From Arthrobacter globiformis NBRC 12137 (GTDB lineage: Bacteria; Actinomycetota; Actinomycetes; Actinomycetales; Micrococcaceae): 64,000 nt of DNA. The position numbers were made by a program, and so were the translations under genes. Under the pieces are notes generated by a model, which searched no databases, was not told where the DNA came from, and was given only the letters and a program-made list of their open reading frames with translations. Below, in pieces: positions 36,968 through 48,536 of the stretch. The number at the start of each line of letters is the position of its first letter. The stretch's first letter is position 1. Where the stretch lies: positions 1-64,000 of the forward strand of contig NZ_BAEG01000010.1 of the NCBI RefSeq assembly GCF_000238915.1, in the 5' to 3' direction.

Positions 36968-38404
36968 TTACGCCCCTTCGAGCAGGTCCGTGACGAGCGC
37001 CGCGATGGGCGAGCGTTCTGACCGGGTGAGGGTGATGTGGCCGAAGAGCGGGTGGCCCTTCAGGGTTTCGACGACGGCTGCGATGCCGTCATGCCGACCC
37101 ACCCGGAGGTTATCGCGCTGGGCAACGTCGTGGGTGAGGACGATCTTCGAGTTCTGCCCGATCCGGCTCATGACGGTCAGCAGAACGTTCTTTTCGAGGG
37201 ACTGGGCCTCGTCAACGATCACGAAGGCATCGTGGAGGGAGCGTCCGCGGATGTGGGTCAGCGGCATGACCTCCAGCATGCCGCGGTCCATGACTTCCTC
37301 CACCACTTCCTGGCTCACGAGAGCGCCCAATGTGTCGAACACCGCCTGCGCCCAGGGGTTCATCTTTTCCGCTTCCGAGCCCGGCAGGTAACCGAGCTCC
37401 TGGCCGCCCACCGCGAAAAGCGGGCGGAAGACGATCACCTTGCGGTGCTCGCGGCGCTCCAGCACCGCCTCGAGGCCGGCACACAGGGCAAGCGCCGACT
37501 TACCGGTGCCCGCACGGCCGCCCATGGACACGATGCCCACCGAGGGGTCCATCAGCAGGTCGATGGCGAGCCGCTGCTCCGCGGAGCGCCCGTGGAGGCC
37601 GAAAATGTCGCGGTCCCCCTTCACCAGGCGGACCTGCTTATCGGCGCCGACACGGCCCAGGGCCGAGCCCCGGCTGGAGAGCACCACAAGGCCGGTGTTG
37701 ACCGGCATCTCGGCGGCCGCCGGGATAAAGACCGGCTCGTGGCCGTACAGCGTGGAGATTTCCTCGTCGCTCGCATCGATCTCGGCGACGCCGGTCCACC
37801 CGGAATCCTTGACGAGCTCGTTGCGGTATTCATCGGCCAGCAGGCCCATGGCCGAAGCCTTGACCCGCATGGGGAGGTCCTTGGACACCACGGTGACGTT
37901 GCGTCCCTCGTTGGAGAGGTTCTTGGCGACGGCGAGGATGCGGCTGTCGTTGTCCCCGGCGCGGAATCCGGCCGGCAGGACTTCGGCCGAGATGTGGTTC
38001 ATCTCGATCATGAGCGTACCGCCGGCGTCGCCCAGCGGGACGGGCCGGTTCAGCCCCCCGTGCTGGATGCGAAGGTCATCAAGGAGCCGGAGCGCCTTCC
38101 GTGCAAAGTAGCCGAGTTCGGGGTCATGCCGCTTCCCTTCAAGTTCGGTGATCACCACGATCGGCACAATGACTTCGTGCTCCGCGAAGCGCAGCAGGGC
38201 GCGGGGGTCGGAGAGCAGCACGGAGGTGTCGATGACGAACGTGGAGACTGATGGCTGGGATTCAGTCTGTGGGCCGGAAACAGCAAGACCGGCTGCGGCG
38301 TCTTTCGTGTCCGCACCGGTCTTTGAATTGGCTCGCTTGGCGCGAGAGGTAGCCTTCTCACCCTTGTCCGTGATGACATCGGGCAGTTGTTCAGAAATAG
38401 CCAC
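36968..38404 (-). CDS. phoH: PIN-PhoH fusion protein (PhoH2-like ATPase/ribonuclease)
   Basis: 478 residues from the GTG at 38404 (TGGAG 6 nt upstream). A basic N-terminal tail is followed by a PIN nuclease domain (about 52-185; [47 protein letters not shown] carry the acidic site) and a PhoH ATPase domain with Walker [14 protein letters not shown] and Walker [11 protein letters not shown]. Mycobacterial PhoH2 unwinds and cuts RNA. The 270 bp upstream (38405-38674) hold no recognisable antitoxin gene. Confidence 0.92.
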   Translation of the reverse strand: MAISEQLPDVITDKGEKATSRAKRANSKTGADTKDAAAGLAVSGPQTESQPSVSTFVIDTSVLLSDPRALLRFAEHEVIVPIVVITELEGKRHDPELGYFARKALRLLDDLRIQHGGLNRPVPLGDAGGTLMIEMNHISAEVLPAGFRAGDNDSRILAVAKNLSNEGRNVTVVSKDLPMRVKASAMGLLADEYRNELVKDSGWTGVAEIDASDEEISTLYGHEPVFIPAAAEMPVNTGLVVLSSRGSALGRVGADKQVRLVKGDRDIFGLHGRSAEQRLAIDLLMDPSVGIVSMGGRAGTGKSALALCAGLEAVLERREHRKVIVFRPLFAVGGQELGYLPGSEAEKMNPWAQAVFDTLGALVSQEVVEEVMDRGMLEVMPLTHIRGRSLHDAFVIVDEAQSLEKNVLLTVMSRIGQNSKIVLTHDVAQRDNLRVGRHDGIAAVVETLKGHPLFGHITLTRSERSPIAALVTDLLEGA

Positions 38405-38674
38405 ATCGACTCCAGCCCCGGGGCACGTGCCCGGAATTGTTAGTGGTGAGGCGGATTGGCCACGAGGCCGGATCCGGCCTCCCATACAGCCGGTGCGAAA
38501 AATCGCTCCATGTACTGGCCTCCCCGATCAGCCGGCGGTTTGCCTGCTGATGGGTTTAACGTAAATCGCCCCGAACTAATTTCCAACGTCTTCTTCCGGC
38601 GATTCCTGTTGCCGGTGTGTGAATTCGGGGTGAACGGCGGCGGCCCGAAGGGGCCAACAGACGCCGAAAAAGGC

Positions 38675-39448
38675 TTACGAGCCGAAGCGGCGCTGCCTGC
38701 CGGCGTAGTCGCGCAGGGCGCGAAGGAAGTCCACCTTCCGGAAGGCCGGCCACAGTGCCTCGCAGAAGTAAAACTCGCTGTAGGCGCTCTGCCACATCAG
38801 GAAGCCGGAGAGCCGCTGCTCGCCGGAGGTCCTGATCACGAGGTCCGGATCGGGCTGGCCGCGGGTGTACAGAAAGCGGGAGATGTCCTCCACGCTCAGG
38901 GAGTCGGCGAGTTCGCTGATGTCCGCCTTGTGCGCCACGGCGTCGTGCAGCAGCTCGCGCACCGCGTCCACGATTTCGCGCCGGCCGCCATAGCCGACGG
39001 CCACATTCACGTGGAGTTTCTCGCGCACCGGCGTCCTGGCCGTGAGCTTGGTCAGCCGGTCCGCCAAGTAGTCCGGGAGCAGCTCCGGGGCGCCCATGGC
39101 GTGGACCGATATGTCGGCGTCCTCGTCGAGCCGGTCCAGCGTGTTGGCAATGATGCCCATGAGCAGGTCAAGCTCCTCGCCGGAACGGCTCATGTTGTCC
39201 GTGGAGAGCATGTACAGGGTGACCACCCGGACGCCCAGCTCCTGGCACCAGCCGAGGAACTCGTGGATCTTGTCCGCGCCGGCCTGGTGGCCCTGGCTGG
39301 TCGGCGCATTGAACTGCCGGGCCCAGCGCCGGTTCCCGTCCACCATGACGCCGATGTGCCGGGGGATCCGTTCCGGCTCCAGCGAGCGCAGAAGCTTGCG
39401 CTCATAGAAGCCATAGAGGAACCCGGGCCATTCCATCCGGAGACTCAC
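38675..39448 (-). CDS. uppS: Isoprenyl diphosphate synthase, cis-prenyltransferase (UppS/Z-FPP type)
   Basis: Condenses isopentenyl diphosphate in cis to make the polyprenyl carrier for wall and glycan synthesis. 257 residues with the P-loop HIGVMVDGNRRWARQ, LYMLSTDN, VAVGYGGRREI and the C-terminal DLVIRTSGEQRLSGFLMWQ with SAYSEFYF. The GTG at 39448 follows AGGAAG; longer in-frame starts lack a site. In M. tuberculosis the neighbour of trhA is the short-chain Z-FPP synthase, so product length here is uncertain. Confidence 0.92.
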   Translation of the reverse strand: MSLRMEWPGFLYGFYERKLLRSLEPERIPRHIGVMVDGNRRWARQFNAPTSQGHQAGADKIHEFLGWCQELGVRVVTLYMLSTDNMSRSGEELDLLMGIIANTLDRLDEDADISVHAMGAPELLPDYLADRLTKLTARTPVREKLHVNVAVGYGGRREIVDAVRELLHDAVAHKADISELADSLSVEDISRFLYTRGQPDPDLVIRTSGEQRLSGFLMWQSAYSEFYFCEALWPAFRKVDFLRALRDYAGRQRRFGS

Positions 39449-39568
39449 CTGACTTCCTGCTGTACGACTTTTGTGCAAGTCCTAGGCTACCGCCCGGAGG
39501 CGGCGGCCGCGTGCAGGCGGCCGCCGGAAGCCCCCTCGACGGAGCCAGCAGAACCCGCCACACGCGAC

Positions 39569-39606
39569 GTTACCCGTAGGTAACTTACTGAGCCGTAGGT
39601 TATTCT
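39569..39606 (+). promoter_or_regulatory. trhA promoter with paired CCGTAGG motifs
   Basis: GTTACC-CGTA-GGTAAC palindrome (39569-39584), CCGTAGG at 39574 and again at 39593, then TATTCT (39601-39606) 7 nt before ATG 39614. Likely a leaderless promoter with an overlapping operator. Confidence 0.5.
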
Positions 39607-39613
39607 GGATGAC

Positions 39614-40313
39614 ATGAAAAGCAACGCCCCGGACGGCGGACCGGAGCCTTCGAGGGCAGAGCCCACCGGCATGGATGACGCCGCCGCACGCATCGCCGAG
39701 CTGCTGACGATCAAGCCGAAGTGGCGGGGATGGATCCACACGGTCACCGCGCCGCTCGCCCTGATTGCCGGGATTGCCCTGGTTGCCGTGGCTCCCACCC
39801 CGGACCGCAAAATAACGTCGGCCATCTACGCCCTCACCGGTGTCCTGCTGTTTGGCATCAGCGCGGTGTACCACCGCGGCAACTGGTCCCCCGGCGTCAA
39901 GCGAGTCCTCAAACGGCTGGACCACACCAACATCATGCTGGTGATTGCCGGCAGCTACACGCCCCTCGCGTGGAGCCTGCTGGACAGGCCGACGGCGGTG
40001 TTCCTGCTCTGGCTCATCTGGTCCGCCGCGATCCTGGGCGTGCTGTTCCGGCTCCTCTGGACCGACGCACCCCGCTGGCTGTACGTGCCCATCTACATCG
40101 GCCTCGGCTGCGGCTCCCTGTTCTACCTTCCCGCCTTTTTCGCGGCGAGCGTCCCGGCGGCCCTGCTCATCTGCGTCGGCGGGGCCCTCTACATCGCCGG
40201 GGCCGTGTTCTACGCGCTCAAGAAGCCCAACATCAGCTACCGGCATTTCGGCTTCCACGAACTGTTCCACGCCTTCACGGTGCTGGCCTTCGCCGCCCAC
40301 TTCGCGGCCATCC

Positions 40314-40333
<20 letters not shown>
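39614..40333 (+). CDS. trhA: Hemolysin III / TrhA family membrane protein
   Basis: 239 residues, seven membrane helices (PAQR fold). Motifs ISAVYHRGNWSP, LKRLDHTNIMLVIAGSYTPLA and HFGFHELFHAFTVLAFAAHF supply the conserved His/Asp residues. The name comes from a Bacillus protein; in E. coli TrhA affects membrane lipid balance. Convergent with the DUF255 gene, overlapping it by 20 nt. Confidence 0.92.
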
Positions 40334-42512
<2,179 letters not shown>

Positions 42513-42867
42513 CGTCGCGGGCTATGTCAGCCGCCTCGGCGGCAGCCTGGCGTTCTTCCTCCACCTGGGCTCGGTACCGCACGCGGCGGATGCGGCGCAC
42601 CATGTCCACGATCAGCAGCGCGGTGAGCACCACAATGAAGGCGGTCAGCAGGAATCCCAGCAGGCCGGGGGTGACCTGGTCCTGGGACAGGCCGGGGCGC
42701 AGCGACGGCGAGGGTGCCGGGGACGATGCCAGGGCGATGAGCAAATGGTGCACTGTTCAAACCTTCTCAAGGCTGGGGCCGCCGTGCGCCGCAGGGGCTA
42801 ACGTCCGGCCCGTTGGTACGCGCGCGGCCGCGGCCGATCCGGCCGCCGCACGTTCTTCCACGCGGGA

Positions 42868-42915
42868 TTTTCTACGCGGTATTTTCTACACTGTATTTCT
42901 ACAAGGGATAGAAAA
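42868..42915. promoter_or_regulatory. Repeated TTTTCTAC motif
   Basis: TTTTCTAC at 42868 and 42882, TTTCTAC at 42896, and the inverse TAGAAAA at 42909. The 13-14 bp spacing is regular. It lies between the 3' end of mca and the start of the small membrane gene, whose promoter it may control. Confidence 0.4.
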
Positions 42916-42927
42916 TGTCTCTTGTCT

Positions 42928-43833
42928 CTATCTTAGCCCCGCGAAGAGGTCCTTTTCCGGCAGCTCAGAGGCCACCTTGGATCGGATCAGCGTGTAGTCC
43001 TCCCACGGCCAGACCCGTGCCTGCATCTCCGCCGACACGGCGAAGAAGAAGCCCAGCGGGTCCACCTGGGTGCGGTGGGCCCGGAGGGCGTTGTCACGGG
43101 CCTCGAAGAAGTCGCCGCAGTCCACCTGGGTGGTGGTTTCGTGCGTGGGCGGCGGCGGCGTGTGCCCTTCGGCGTCGGCCTCGAGCCAGGCGGCAAGGCG
43201 CTGGGCATAGGGCGACTGGAGCCCGGCCTCCTCCAGCGCAAAGTGCAGGGCCCGGAAACGTTCCGGGCTGAAGGCGCGGTCGTAGTAGAGCTTGCTCGGC
43301 TCCCAGGCCTCGCCGGTGCCCGGATACCGCGCAGGGTCGCCGGCGGCGTCGAAGGCCTCCACCGCAACCCGGTGGGCCATGATGTGGTCCGGATGCGGGT
43401 AGCCGCCGTTTTCGTCATAGCTGACGATGACGTGCGGCTTGAAGTCCCGGACCAGTCGAACCAGGGGGGCCGCTGCCCGTTCCAGGGGCTGCAGCGCGAA
43501 GCACCCGGCCGGCAGCGGCGGGAGCGGATCACCCTCGGGCAGCCCGGAGTCCACGAAGCCCAGCCAGCGCTGCCGGATGCCCAACAGCCGGGCGGCCTCG
43601 TTCATTTCGAGCCGGCGGGCTCCTGCCATGTCGCGCTTCGGATGGGGCTCGGCCTCCATGGCCGGGTTCTGGATGTCGCCGCGCGAGCCGTCCGTGCAGG
43701 TCGCGACCATAACGTCCACACCGGCCGCGGCATACATGGCCATGGTGGCTGCGCCCTTGCTGGACTCGTCATCCGGGTGGGCGTGGACTGCCAGCAGGCG
43801 AAGCGTGGACGACTGGCTGGTGGACGCTGTCAT
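42928..43833 (-). CDS. mca: Mycothiol S-conjugate amidase
   Basis: Zinc amidase that cleaves mycothiol-toxin conjugates so the mercapturate can be exported; a marker of Actinobacteria. 301 residues with the metal motif AVHAHPDDESSKGAAT, VATCTDGSRGDIQNP, ARLLGIRQRWLGFVDSG and SYDENGGYPHPDHIMAH. C-terminal ASELPEKDLFAGLR. ATG 43833 has GAGGAG 9 nt upstream. Divergent from DUF4307. Confidence 0.95.
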   Translation of the reverse strand: MTASTSQSSTLRLLAVHAHPDDESSKGAATMAMYAAAGVDVMVATCTDGSRGDIQNPAMEAEPHPKRDMAGARRLEMNEAARLLGIRQRWLGFVDSGLPEGDPLPPLPAGCFALQPLERAAAPLVRLVRDFKPHVIVSYDENGGYPHPDHIMAHRVAVEAFDAAGDPARYPGTGEAWEPSKLYYDRAFSPERFRALHFALEEAGLQSPYAQRLAAWLEADAEGHTPPPPTHETTTQVDCGDFFEARDNALRAHRTQVDPLGFFFAVSAEMQARVWPWEDYTLIRSKVASELPEKDLFAGLR

Positions 43834-43905
43834 CTGGGACTGCTCCTCTTTCTCCTGGGACTGACTGCAATGCTGGCTCCGGATATTTCCCCGGGTGATC
43901 GCCAC

Positions 43906-43911
43906 TAAACT
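43906..43911 (+). promoter_or_regulatory. -10 box of the DUF4307 gene
   Basis: TAAACT ends 6 nt before GTG 43918. Confidence 0.5.
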
Positions 43912-43917
43912 GGAAGG

Positions 43918-44388
43918 GTGACTACCGAGGACAAGTCGGGCATTGCCGAGCCTGCAGACATTAGCCTAGCCAATCGCTATGGCCGTCCAAAGCGCAGGCT
44001 GTCCCGAAAGGCCAGGCGCTGGGCGGTCATCGTTGCCCTGGCTGTCGGGATGGGCTTTCTGGCCTGGGTCTCCACGTCCAACGCCACGGCGTCGGTGACC
44101 TTCAAGGACATCGGTTACCGGACCACGGATGCCACGCAGGCCGAGGTGGACTTCCAGGTGACGAGGGAACCCGGCACGGCCGTCAAGTGCGCCATCAAGG
44201 CGCTCGATTCCAAGTTCGCAGTCGTCGGCTGGAAGGTGGTCGACATTCCGCCGGCGGATCAGGAGGCGCAGGGCCAGAGTGCCGACGGCGGGCGGACCCT
44301 CGCCCAGCGCGTTGTCCTTCGCACCGAGTCGCAGGCCGTCTCGGGTGTCGTGGACAACTGCTGGATTCCGAAGCCCGCGGCTTCGTAG
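43918..44388 (+). CDS. DUF4307 family membrane-anchored protein
   Basis: 156 residues: N-terminal LANRYGRPKRRLSRKARRW, one helix (about 37-55), then an outside domain with VTFKDIGYRTTDATQAEVDF and conserved CAIKALD. Actinobacterial family of unknown function, conserved between mca and greA (Rv1081c position, from memory). Confidence 0.85.
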   Translation: MTTEDKSGIAEPADISLANRYGRPKRRLSRKARRWAVIVALAVGMGFLAWVSTSNATASVTFKDIGYRTTDATQAEVDFQVTREPGTAVKCAIKALDSKFAVVGWKVVDIPPADQEAQGQSADGGRTLAQRVVLRTESQAVSGVVDNCWIPKPAAS

Positions 44389-44431
44389 GGCCAGCAGCAG
44401 AAGAAGGTATGTGACCCACGCCGCTTGCTTG

Positions 44432-44461
44432 TTGGGTTTACTCCACAGGATTGACTACAAT
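44432..44461 (+). promoter_or_regulatory. Promoter of greA
   Basis: TTGGGT (44432-44437), 18-bp spacer, TACAAT (44456-44461), about 110 bp before the GTG start; the long leader includes a GAGGAGAAG ribosome site. Confidence 0.5.
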
Positions 44462-44569
44462 GGATCAATACCTTTACCCCGCTGAGATGGTTACTGAGTT
44501 CCACAGGTGGCCACCGTGGCGGGGTCTTTGTTTGTAAGACCGCTTGTACACCCACTAGAGGAGAAGTCC

Positions 44570-45064
44570 GTGTCTACCACTAACAGCGCGCCTGCAGCTT
44601 GGCTTACCCAGGAAGCTTTTGACCGCCTGAAGGCAGAGCTGGACCACCTTTCCGGCCCCGGCCGTGCGGAAATCGTCCAGAAGATCGACGCTGCCCGTCA
44701 GGAGGGCGACCTCAAGGAGAACGGCGGTTACCACGCTGCGAAGGAAGAGCAGGGCAAGATCGAGGCCCGCATCCGCCAGCTGACCGTCCTGCTCCGCGAC
44801 GCTCATGTCGGCGAAGCACCGGCCGACGACGGAATCGTTGAGCCCGGCATGATCGTCGTCGCCCGCATCGCCGGTGACGAGGAGACCTTCCTGCTCGGCT
44901 CCCGTGAAATCGCCGGCGACTCCGACCTGGACGTTTTCAGCGAGAAGTCCCCGCTCGGTGCAGCGATCATGGGCCACAAGGAGGGCGACAAGCTCAGCTA
45001 CACCGCCCCCAACGGCAAGGACATCCCGGTGGAGATCCTCTCCGCCAAGCCTTACTCGGGCTAA
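44570..45064 (+). CDS. greA: Transcription elongation factor GreA
   Basis: Rescues backtracked RNA polymerase by stimulating transcript cleavage. 164 residues: N-terminal coiled coil (WLTQEAFDRLKAELDHL, DAARQEGDLKENGGYHAAKE with the acidic tip) and C-terminal FKBP-like domain (FSEKSPLGAAIMGHKEGD). GTG at 44570 follows AGAGGAGAAG. Followed by a strong terminator. Confidence 0.96.
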   Translation: MSTTNSAPAAWLTQEAFDRLKAELDHLSGPGRAEIVQKIDAARQEGDLKENGGYHAAKEEQGKIEARIRQLTVLLRDAHVGEAPADDGIVEPGMIVVARIAGDEETFLLGSREIAGDSDLDVFSEKSPLGAAIMGHKEGDKLSYTAPNGKDIPVEILSAKPYSG

Positions 45065-45093
45065 CACCGCAGCCGTCCGCGGTCACAGCAAAC

Positions 45094-45140
45094 GCACGAC
45101 GCCGGCCTCCCCACTCCGGGGACGGCCGGCGTCGTGCTTT
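45094..45140 (+). terminator. Terminator between greA and the rhomboid gene
   Basis: Perfect 14-bp stem (45094-45107 with 45124-45137), 16-nt loop, then TTT. It serves the convergent transcripts on both strands. Confidence 0.8.
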
Positions 45141-45182
45141 AAATCGCCTTGGTAACGCCTCGCCGACAACGCCGCCCAGGGC

Positions 45183-45788
45183 TTAGCGGCGGGACGCCCG
45201 TGCCCGCAGCACGACGGCGGCCAGGACGCCGCCTGCGGCGCCGCCGAGGTGGGCCTGCCAGGACACGTACCCTGCCACGTTCGGAATGATCCCGAAGAGG
45301 ATGCTGCCGTAGGCCAGGAAGAGCACCACAGAGAGCAGGATCTGCCACCAGCTGCGGTTGAAGAACCCTCGCACCAGGAGAAACGCGAAGAGACCGAAGA
45401 CCAGGCCGGACGAACCCACGGTGATCCCGCCGGCGCCAAACATCCAGACGGCCACCCCGGAGCCGAGCCAGCTGCAGGCAACGGCCGTGAGGAACACCCG
45501 GATCCCGGACAGAAACACCAGGAACCCGAAGATGATCAGCGGCAGCGCATTGGACATCACGTGGTTGAGGTTGGCGTGCAGCAGCGGGAAGGTGAACACG
45601 TCAAGGATGCCGTCGGCGCTTCTGGGCCTGAGCCCGAAGACGCCGTTCAGCGAGTGCACCAGCACCGTGTTGAGCAGCTCGATGGCGAACAGCAGGACAA
45701 CGAACGATCCCACCACCAGCAGCCCGCCCTTGGCGCGGGCGGCAGCTGTTTCCTTGGTGGCGGGCGCCTCCCCCGGGGTGTCCAGCAT
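45183..45788 (-). CDS. Rhomboid family intramembrane serine protease
   Basis: 201 residues, six helices. Catalytic dyad visible: Ser127 in TVGSSGLVFG and His180 in SWQAHLGGAAGG; HANLNHVMSN (71-80) carries the conserved His/Asn of the second helix. Substrate unknown. It lies on the same strand 8 bp after threonine deaminase, perhaps in one operon. Confidence 0.9.
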   Translation of the reverse strand: MLDTPGEAPATKETAAARAKGGLLVVGSFVVLLFAIELLNTVLVHSLNGVFGLRPRSADGILDVFTFPLLHANLNHVMSNALPLIIFGFLVFLSGIRVFLTAVACSWLGSGVAVWMFGAGGITVGSSGLVFGLFAFLLVRGFFNRSWWQILLSVVLFLAYGSILFGIIPNVAGYVSWQAHLGGAAGGVLAAVVLRARASRR

Positions 45789-45796
45789 TGCGGCCC

Positions 45797-47035
45797 CTAG
45801 TGGACCACGATCGGCTGGAAGCCCTCCGCGCGCAGGGCGCCGAGGACCTGTTCGCCGTGCTCGTGGCCCTTGGTTTCAAGGTTCACCGTGATGGAGACGT
45901 CGCCCATGCTGATGGAACCGCCCACGCGCGTGTGGTCAAGGCCGGTCACGTTGGCGTCGTTCTCGGCGATGATGCGGGCGATCGTCGCCAGCGAGCCGGG
46001 GCGGTCATCGAGCATCATCCGCACGGTCATGTAGCGGCCGGCGGCGGAAAGGCCGCGCTGAATCACCTTCAACATCAGCATGGGGTCGATGTTGCCGCCG
46101 GACAGGACGACGGCGGTGGTTCCCGGGTTCTCGATCTTGCCATCCATGAGGGCAGCCACGCCCACGGCACCGGCGGGCTCCACCACCATCTTGGCGCGTT
46201 CCAGCAGGAAGATCAGGGCCCGCGCCAGCGAGTCTTCGCTGACGGTCACCACGTCGTCCACGAGTTCGCGGATGATGCTGAAGGGCAGCTGCCCGGGCCG
46301 GCCCACGGCGATGCCGTCGGCCATGGTGGACACCTTTTTGAGCGGCACCAGGGCGTCCGCTGCCAGCGACGGCGGGTAGGCGGCCGCGTTTTCCGCCTGG
46401 ACGCCGATGATGCGGATTTCGCGGCCGAGTTCCTTCGCGCGGGCCTTGACGGCCACCGCAACTCCGGCGAGCAGCCCGCCGCCGCCGACCCCCATCAGGA
46501 TGGTGTCGACGTTGGGCACTTGCTCGAGGATCTCCAGGCCCAGGGTGCCCTGGCCGGCCACAACGTCCACGTTGTCGAAGGGGTGGACGAAGACTGCTCC
46601 GGTGTCGTCGGCATACCGCTGGGCCTCGGCAAGGGCCTCATCCACGTTGTGCCCGTGCAGGACCACCTCGGCGCCGTGGCTGCGCGTGGCGGCGAGCTTG
46701 GGCAGCGCCACGCCGAGCGGCATGTAGATCCGGGCCTTGATGCCCAGGCTCTTGGCCGCGACGGCCACGCCCTGCGCGTGGTTGCCGGCGGAGGCAGCCA
46801 CCACCCCGCGCTTCTTATCCGATTCGGAGAGGCGCGCCATCCGCACGTAGGCGCCGCGCACCTTGAAGGAGCCTGCACGCTGCAGGTTCTCGCATTTGAA
46901 GTAGACCTCGCCGCCCACCATGGCGCCCAGGGCCCGGGATGACTCCACCGGGGTCCGCGCAATAATCCCGTCCAGCAGCTTCTGCGCCTCAAGGACATCG
47001 TCCAGCGTGACGGGAAGGCTTTCGGGGGTGTTCAC
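45797..47035 (-). CDS. ilvA: Threonine ammonia-lyase with ACT domain
   Basis: PLP enzyme turning threonine into 2-oxobutanoate, entry to isoleucine synthesis. 412 residues; Lys58 in RAGSFKVRGA forms the PLP aldimine, GVGGGGLLAGVAVAV binds phosphate, SAGNHAQGVA is present. A single ACT domain (about 335-412, DDRPGSLATIARIIAEND) implies amino-acid control. The reactive enamine product is what RidA normally removes; the ridA copy in this window is broken. GTG start 3 bp after the AI-2E-type gene. Confidence 0.93.
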   Translation of the reverse strand: MNTPESLPVTLDDVLEAQKLLDGIIARTPVESSRALGAMVGGEVYFKCENLQRAGSFKVRGAYVRMARLSESDKKRGVVAASAGNHAQGVAVAAKSLGIKARIYMPLGVALPKLAATRSHGAEVVLHGHNVDEALAEAQRYADDTGAVFVHPFDNVDVVAGQGTLGLEILEQVPNVDTILMGVGGGGLLAGVAVAVKARAKELGREIRIIGVQAENAAAYPPSLAADALVPLKKVSTMADGIAVGRPGQLPFSIIRELVDDVVTVSEDSLARALIFLLERAKMVVEPAGAVGVAALMDGKIENPGTTAVVLSGGNIDPMLMLKVIQRGLSAAGRYMTVRMMLDDRPGSLATIARIIAENDANVTGLDHTRVGGSISMGDVSITVNLETKGHEHGEQVLGALRAEGFQPIVVH

Positions 47036-47038
47036 GAA

Positions 47039-48454
47039 CTATTCTCCTTTGGGTGATTCGACGTCGGCACCGGGGGCGGCGTTGCCGCCCGGGGCGCCGT
47101 GTGCAGTGCCGGCAGGTTTGCCGTGGCCGGAATGCGAGCCCGGCAGCCGGACGTCCCTGAAGGTGTTGTCCTCATCGGCAGAGCCCAGGTCTGCAGTACC
47201 CGCGGCGGCCGGCACAAGTTCATGTTCCCACGTTCTGGCAGCAATATACCGAATCGCCGAGTTTGCTACGGCCAGGATGGGGACCGAGAACAGCGCCCCG
47301 GGGATGCCTGCGAGGTAGGAACCGGCGGCAACGGACATGATCACGGCCACCGGATGCAGGGCCACAGCCTTGCCCATGACCAGCGGCTGAAGGATATGGC
47401 TTTCCAGCTGCTGCACCAGCAGCACGATGCCCAGCATGATCAGGGCGTTGACCGGGCCGTTGGCCACCAGGGCCAGCAGCACCGCGATGGCGCCCGTCAC
47501 GAGCGCACCGACCACTGGGATGAAGGAACCGATGAACACCAGCACGGCCAGCGGCAAGGCCAGCGGAACTCCGATGATCGCCGCGCCGACGCCGATGCCC
47601 ACGGCGTCCACGAAAGCCACGAACATCTGGATCCGCGCGTAGCTGACCATGGACGCCCACCCGCGCCGGCCGGCGCCGTCGGCGGGGATCCGCGCCTGCC
47701 GCGGCAGGAGCCGGACCAGGAAGGACCAGATGCGGCTGCCTTCGAGGAGGAAGAAGATCAGGATGAACAGAGCCAGGATCAGCCCCGCCGCGAAGTGGCC
47801 TGCGGTGCTCCCGAACGACAGGGCGCCGCTCAGGATACTGCTGCTGTTGTTCTGCAGCGCGGCCGTGGCCTCCTGGATGTACTGGTCGATCTGGGCGGCG
47901 GTCAGGTGCAGCGGGCCCTCGGCCAGCCAGTCCTGGACCTGCTGGACACCTGTCAGCGCCTCGCTCCACAGCTCCTGGAAACCGAGGGCCAACTGCCGGC
48001 CGACGAGGGCCAGGGAACCGGCGATGAGTCCGATGAAGCCCAGGACGGTGATGGCGACGGCGGCCCCGTTGGGCACGCGCGACTCCCGCAGCCACTTCAC
48101 CACGGGGCTCAGCAGGCCGGCCAGCAGCGCAGCGACCATAACGGGAATGATGAGGAAGCTGACCTTGGCCAGCAGCCAGACCAGGGCCCCGATGACCAGC
48201 AGGATCAGCCCCAGCCGCCAGGCCCATGCCGCCGCAATGCGCACCCCGTAGGGAATGTCCTGTTCAAGGTCACGGTCCGTCCGGATGCGCCGGGGCTCCA
48301 GGCGTTCGAATGGAGCGCGCCCGGAGGGCCGGCCCGCGTTTGCGGTGCTCGCCCTGCCGGCGGCGCTGGCGCTGCCTGCCGGGCTGGCGCTGGCACTCGC
48401 CCTGGCGCTCGTGTTGGCGGCGTCGTCTGGTGTGGCGTCCTTTGCTGGCGTCAT
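47039..48454 (-). CDS. AI-2E family transporter (PerM-like)
   Basis: 471 residues from ATG 48454 (AGGGAAG upstream). Ala/Ser-rich N-terminal tail of about 55 residues, then eight-helix permease: ILLVIGALVWLLAKVSFLII, FFLLEGSRIWSFL, FIGSFIPVVGALVTGAIAVL and the family motif VQQLESHILQPLVMGKAVALH. Exports unknown small molecules; the autoinducer name is historical. Confidence 0.88.
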   Translation of the reverse strand: MTPAKDATPDDAANTSARASASASPAGSASAAGRASTANAGRPSGRAPFERLEPRRIRTDRDLEQDIPYGVRIAAAWAWRLGLILLVIGALVWLLAKVSFLIIPVMVAALLAGLLSPVVKWLRESRVPNGAAVAITVLGFIGLIAGSLALVGRQLALGFQELWSEALTGVQQVQDWLAEGPLHLTAAQIDQYIQEATAALQNNSSSILSGALSFGSTAGHFAAGLILALFILIFFLLEGSRIWSFLVRLLPRQARIPADGAGRRGWASMVSYARIQMFVAFVDAVGIGVGAAIIGVPLALPLAVLVFIGSFIPVVGALVTGAIAVLLALVANGPVNALIMLGIVLLVQQLESHILQPLVMGKAVALHPVAVIMSVAAGSYLAGIPGALFSVPILAVANSAIRYIAARTWEHELVPAAAGTADLGSADEDNTFRDVRLPGSHSGHGKPAGTAHGAPGGNAAPGADVESPKGE

Positions 48455-48536
48455 AGCCCAATACTTCCCTAGCCGCCCTGCTATGGGAAACGCGCCACGG
48501 CCCGACTGTGCACTGCCCTGGCCGGCTACTGCCTGG

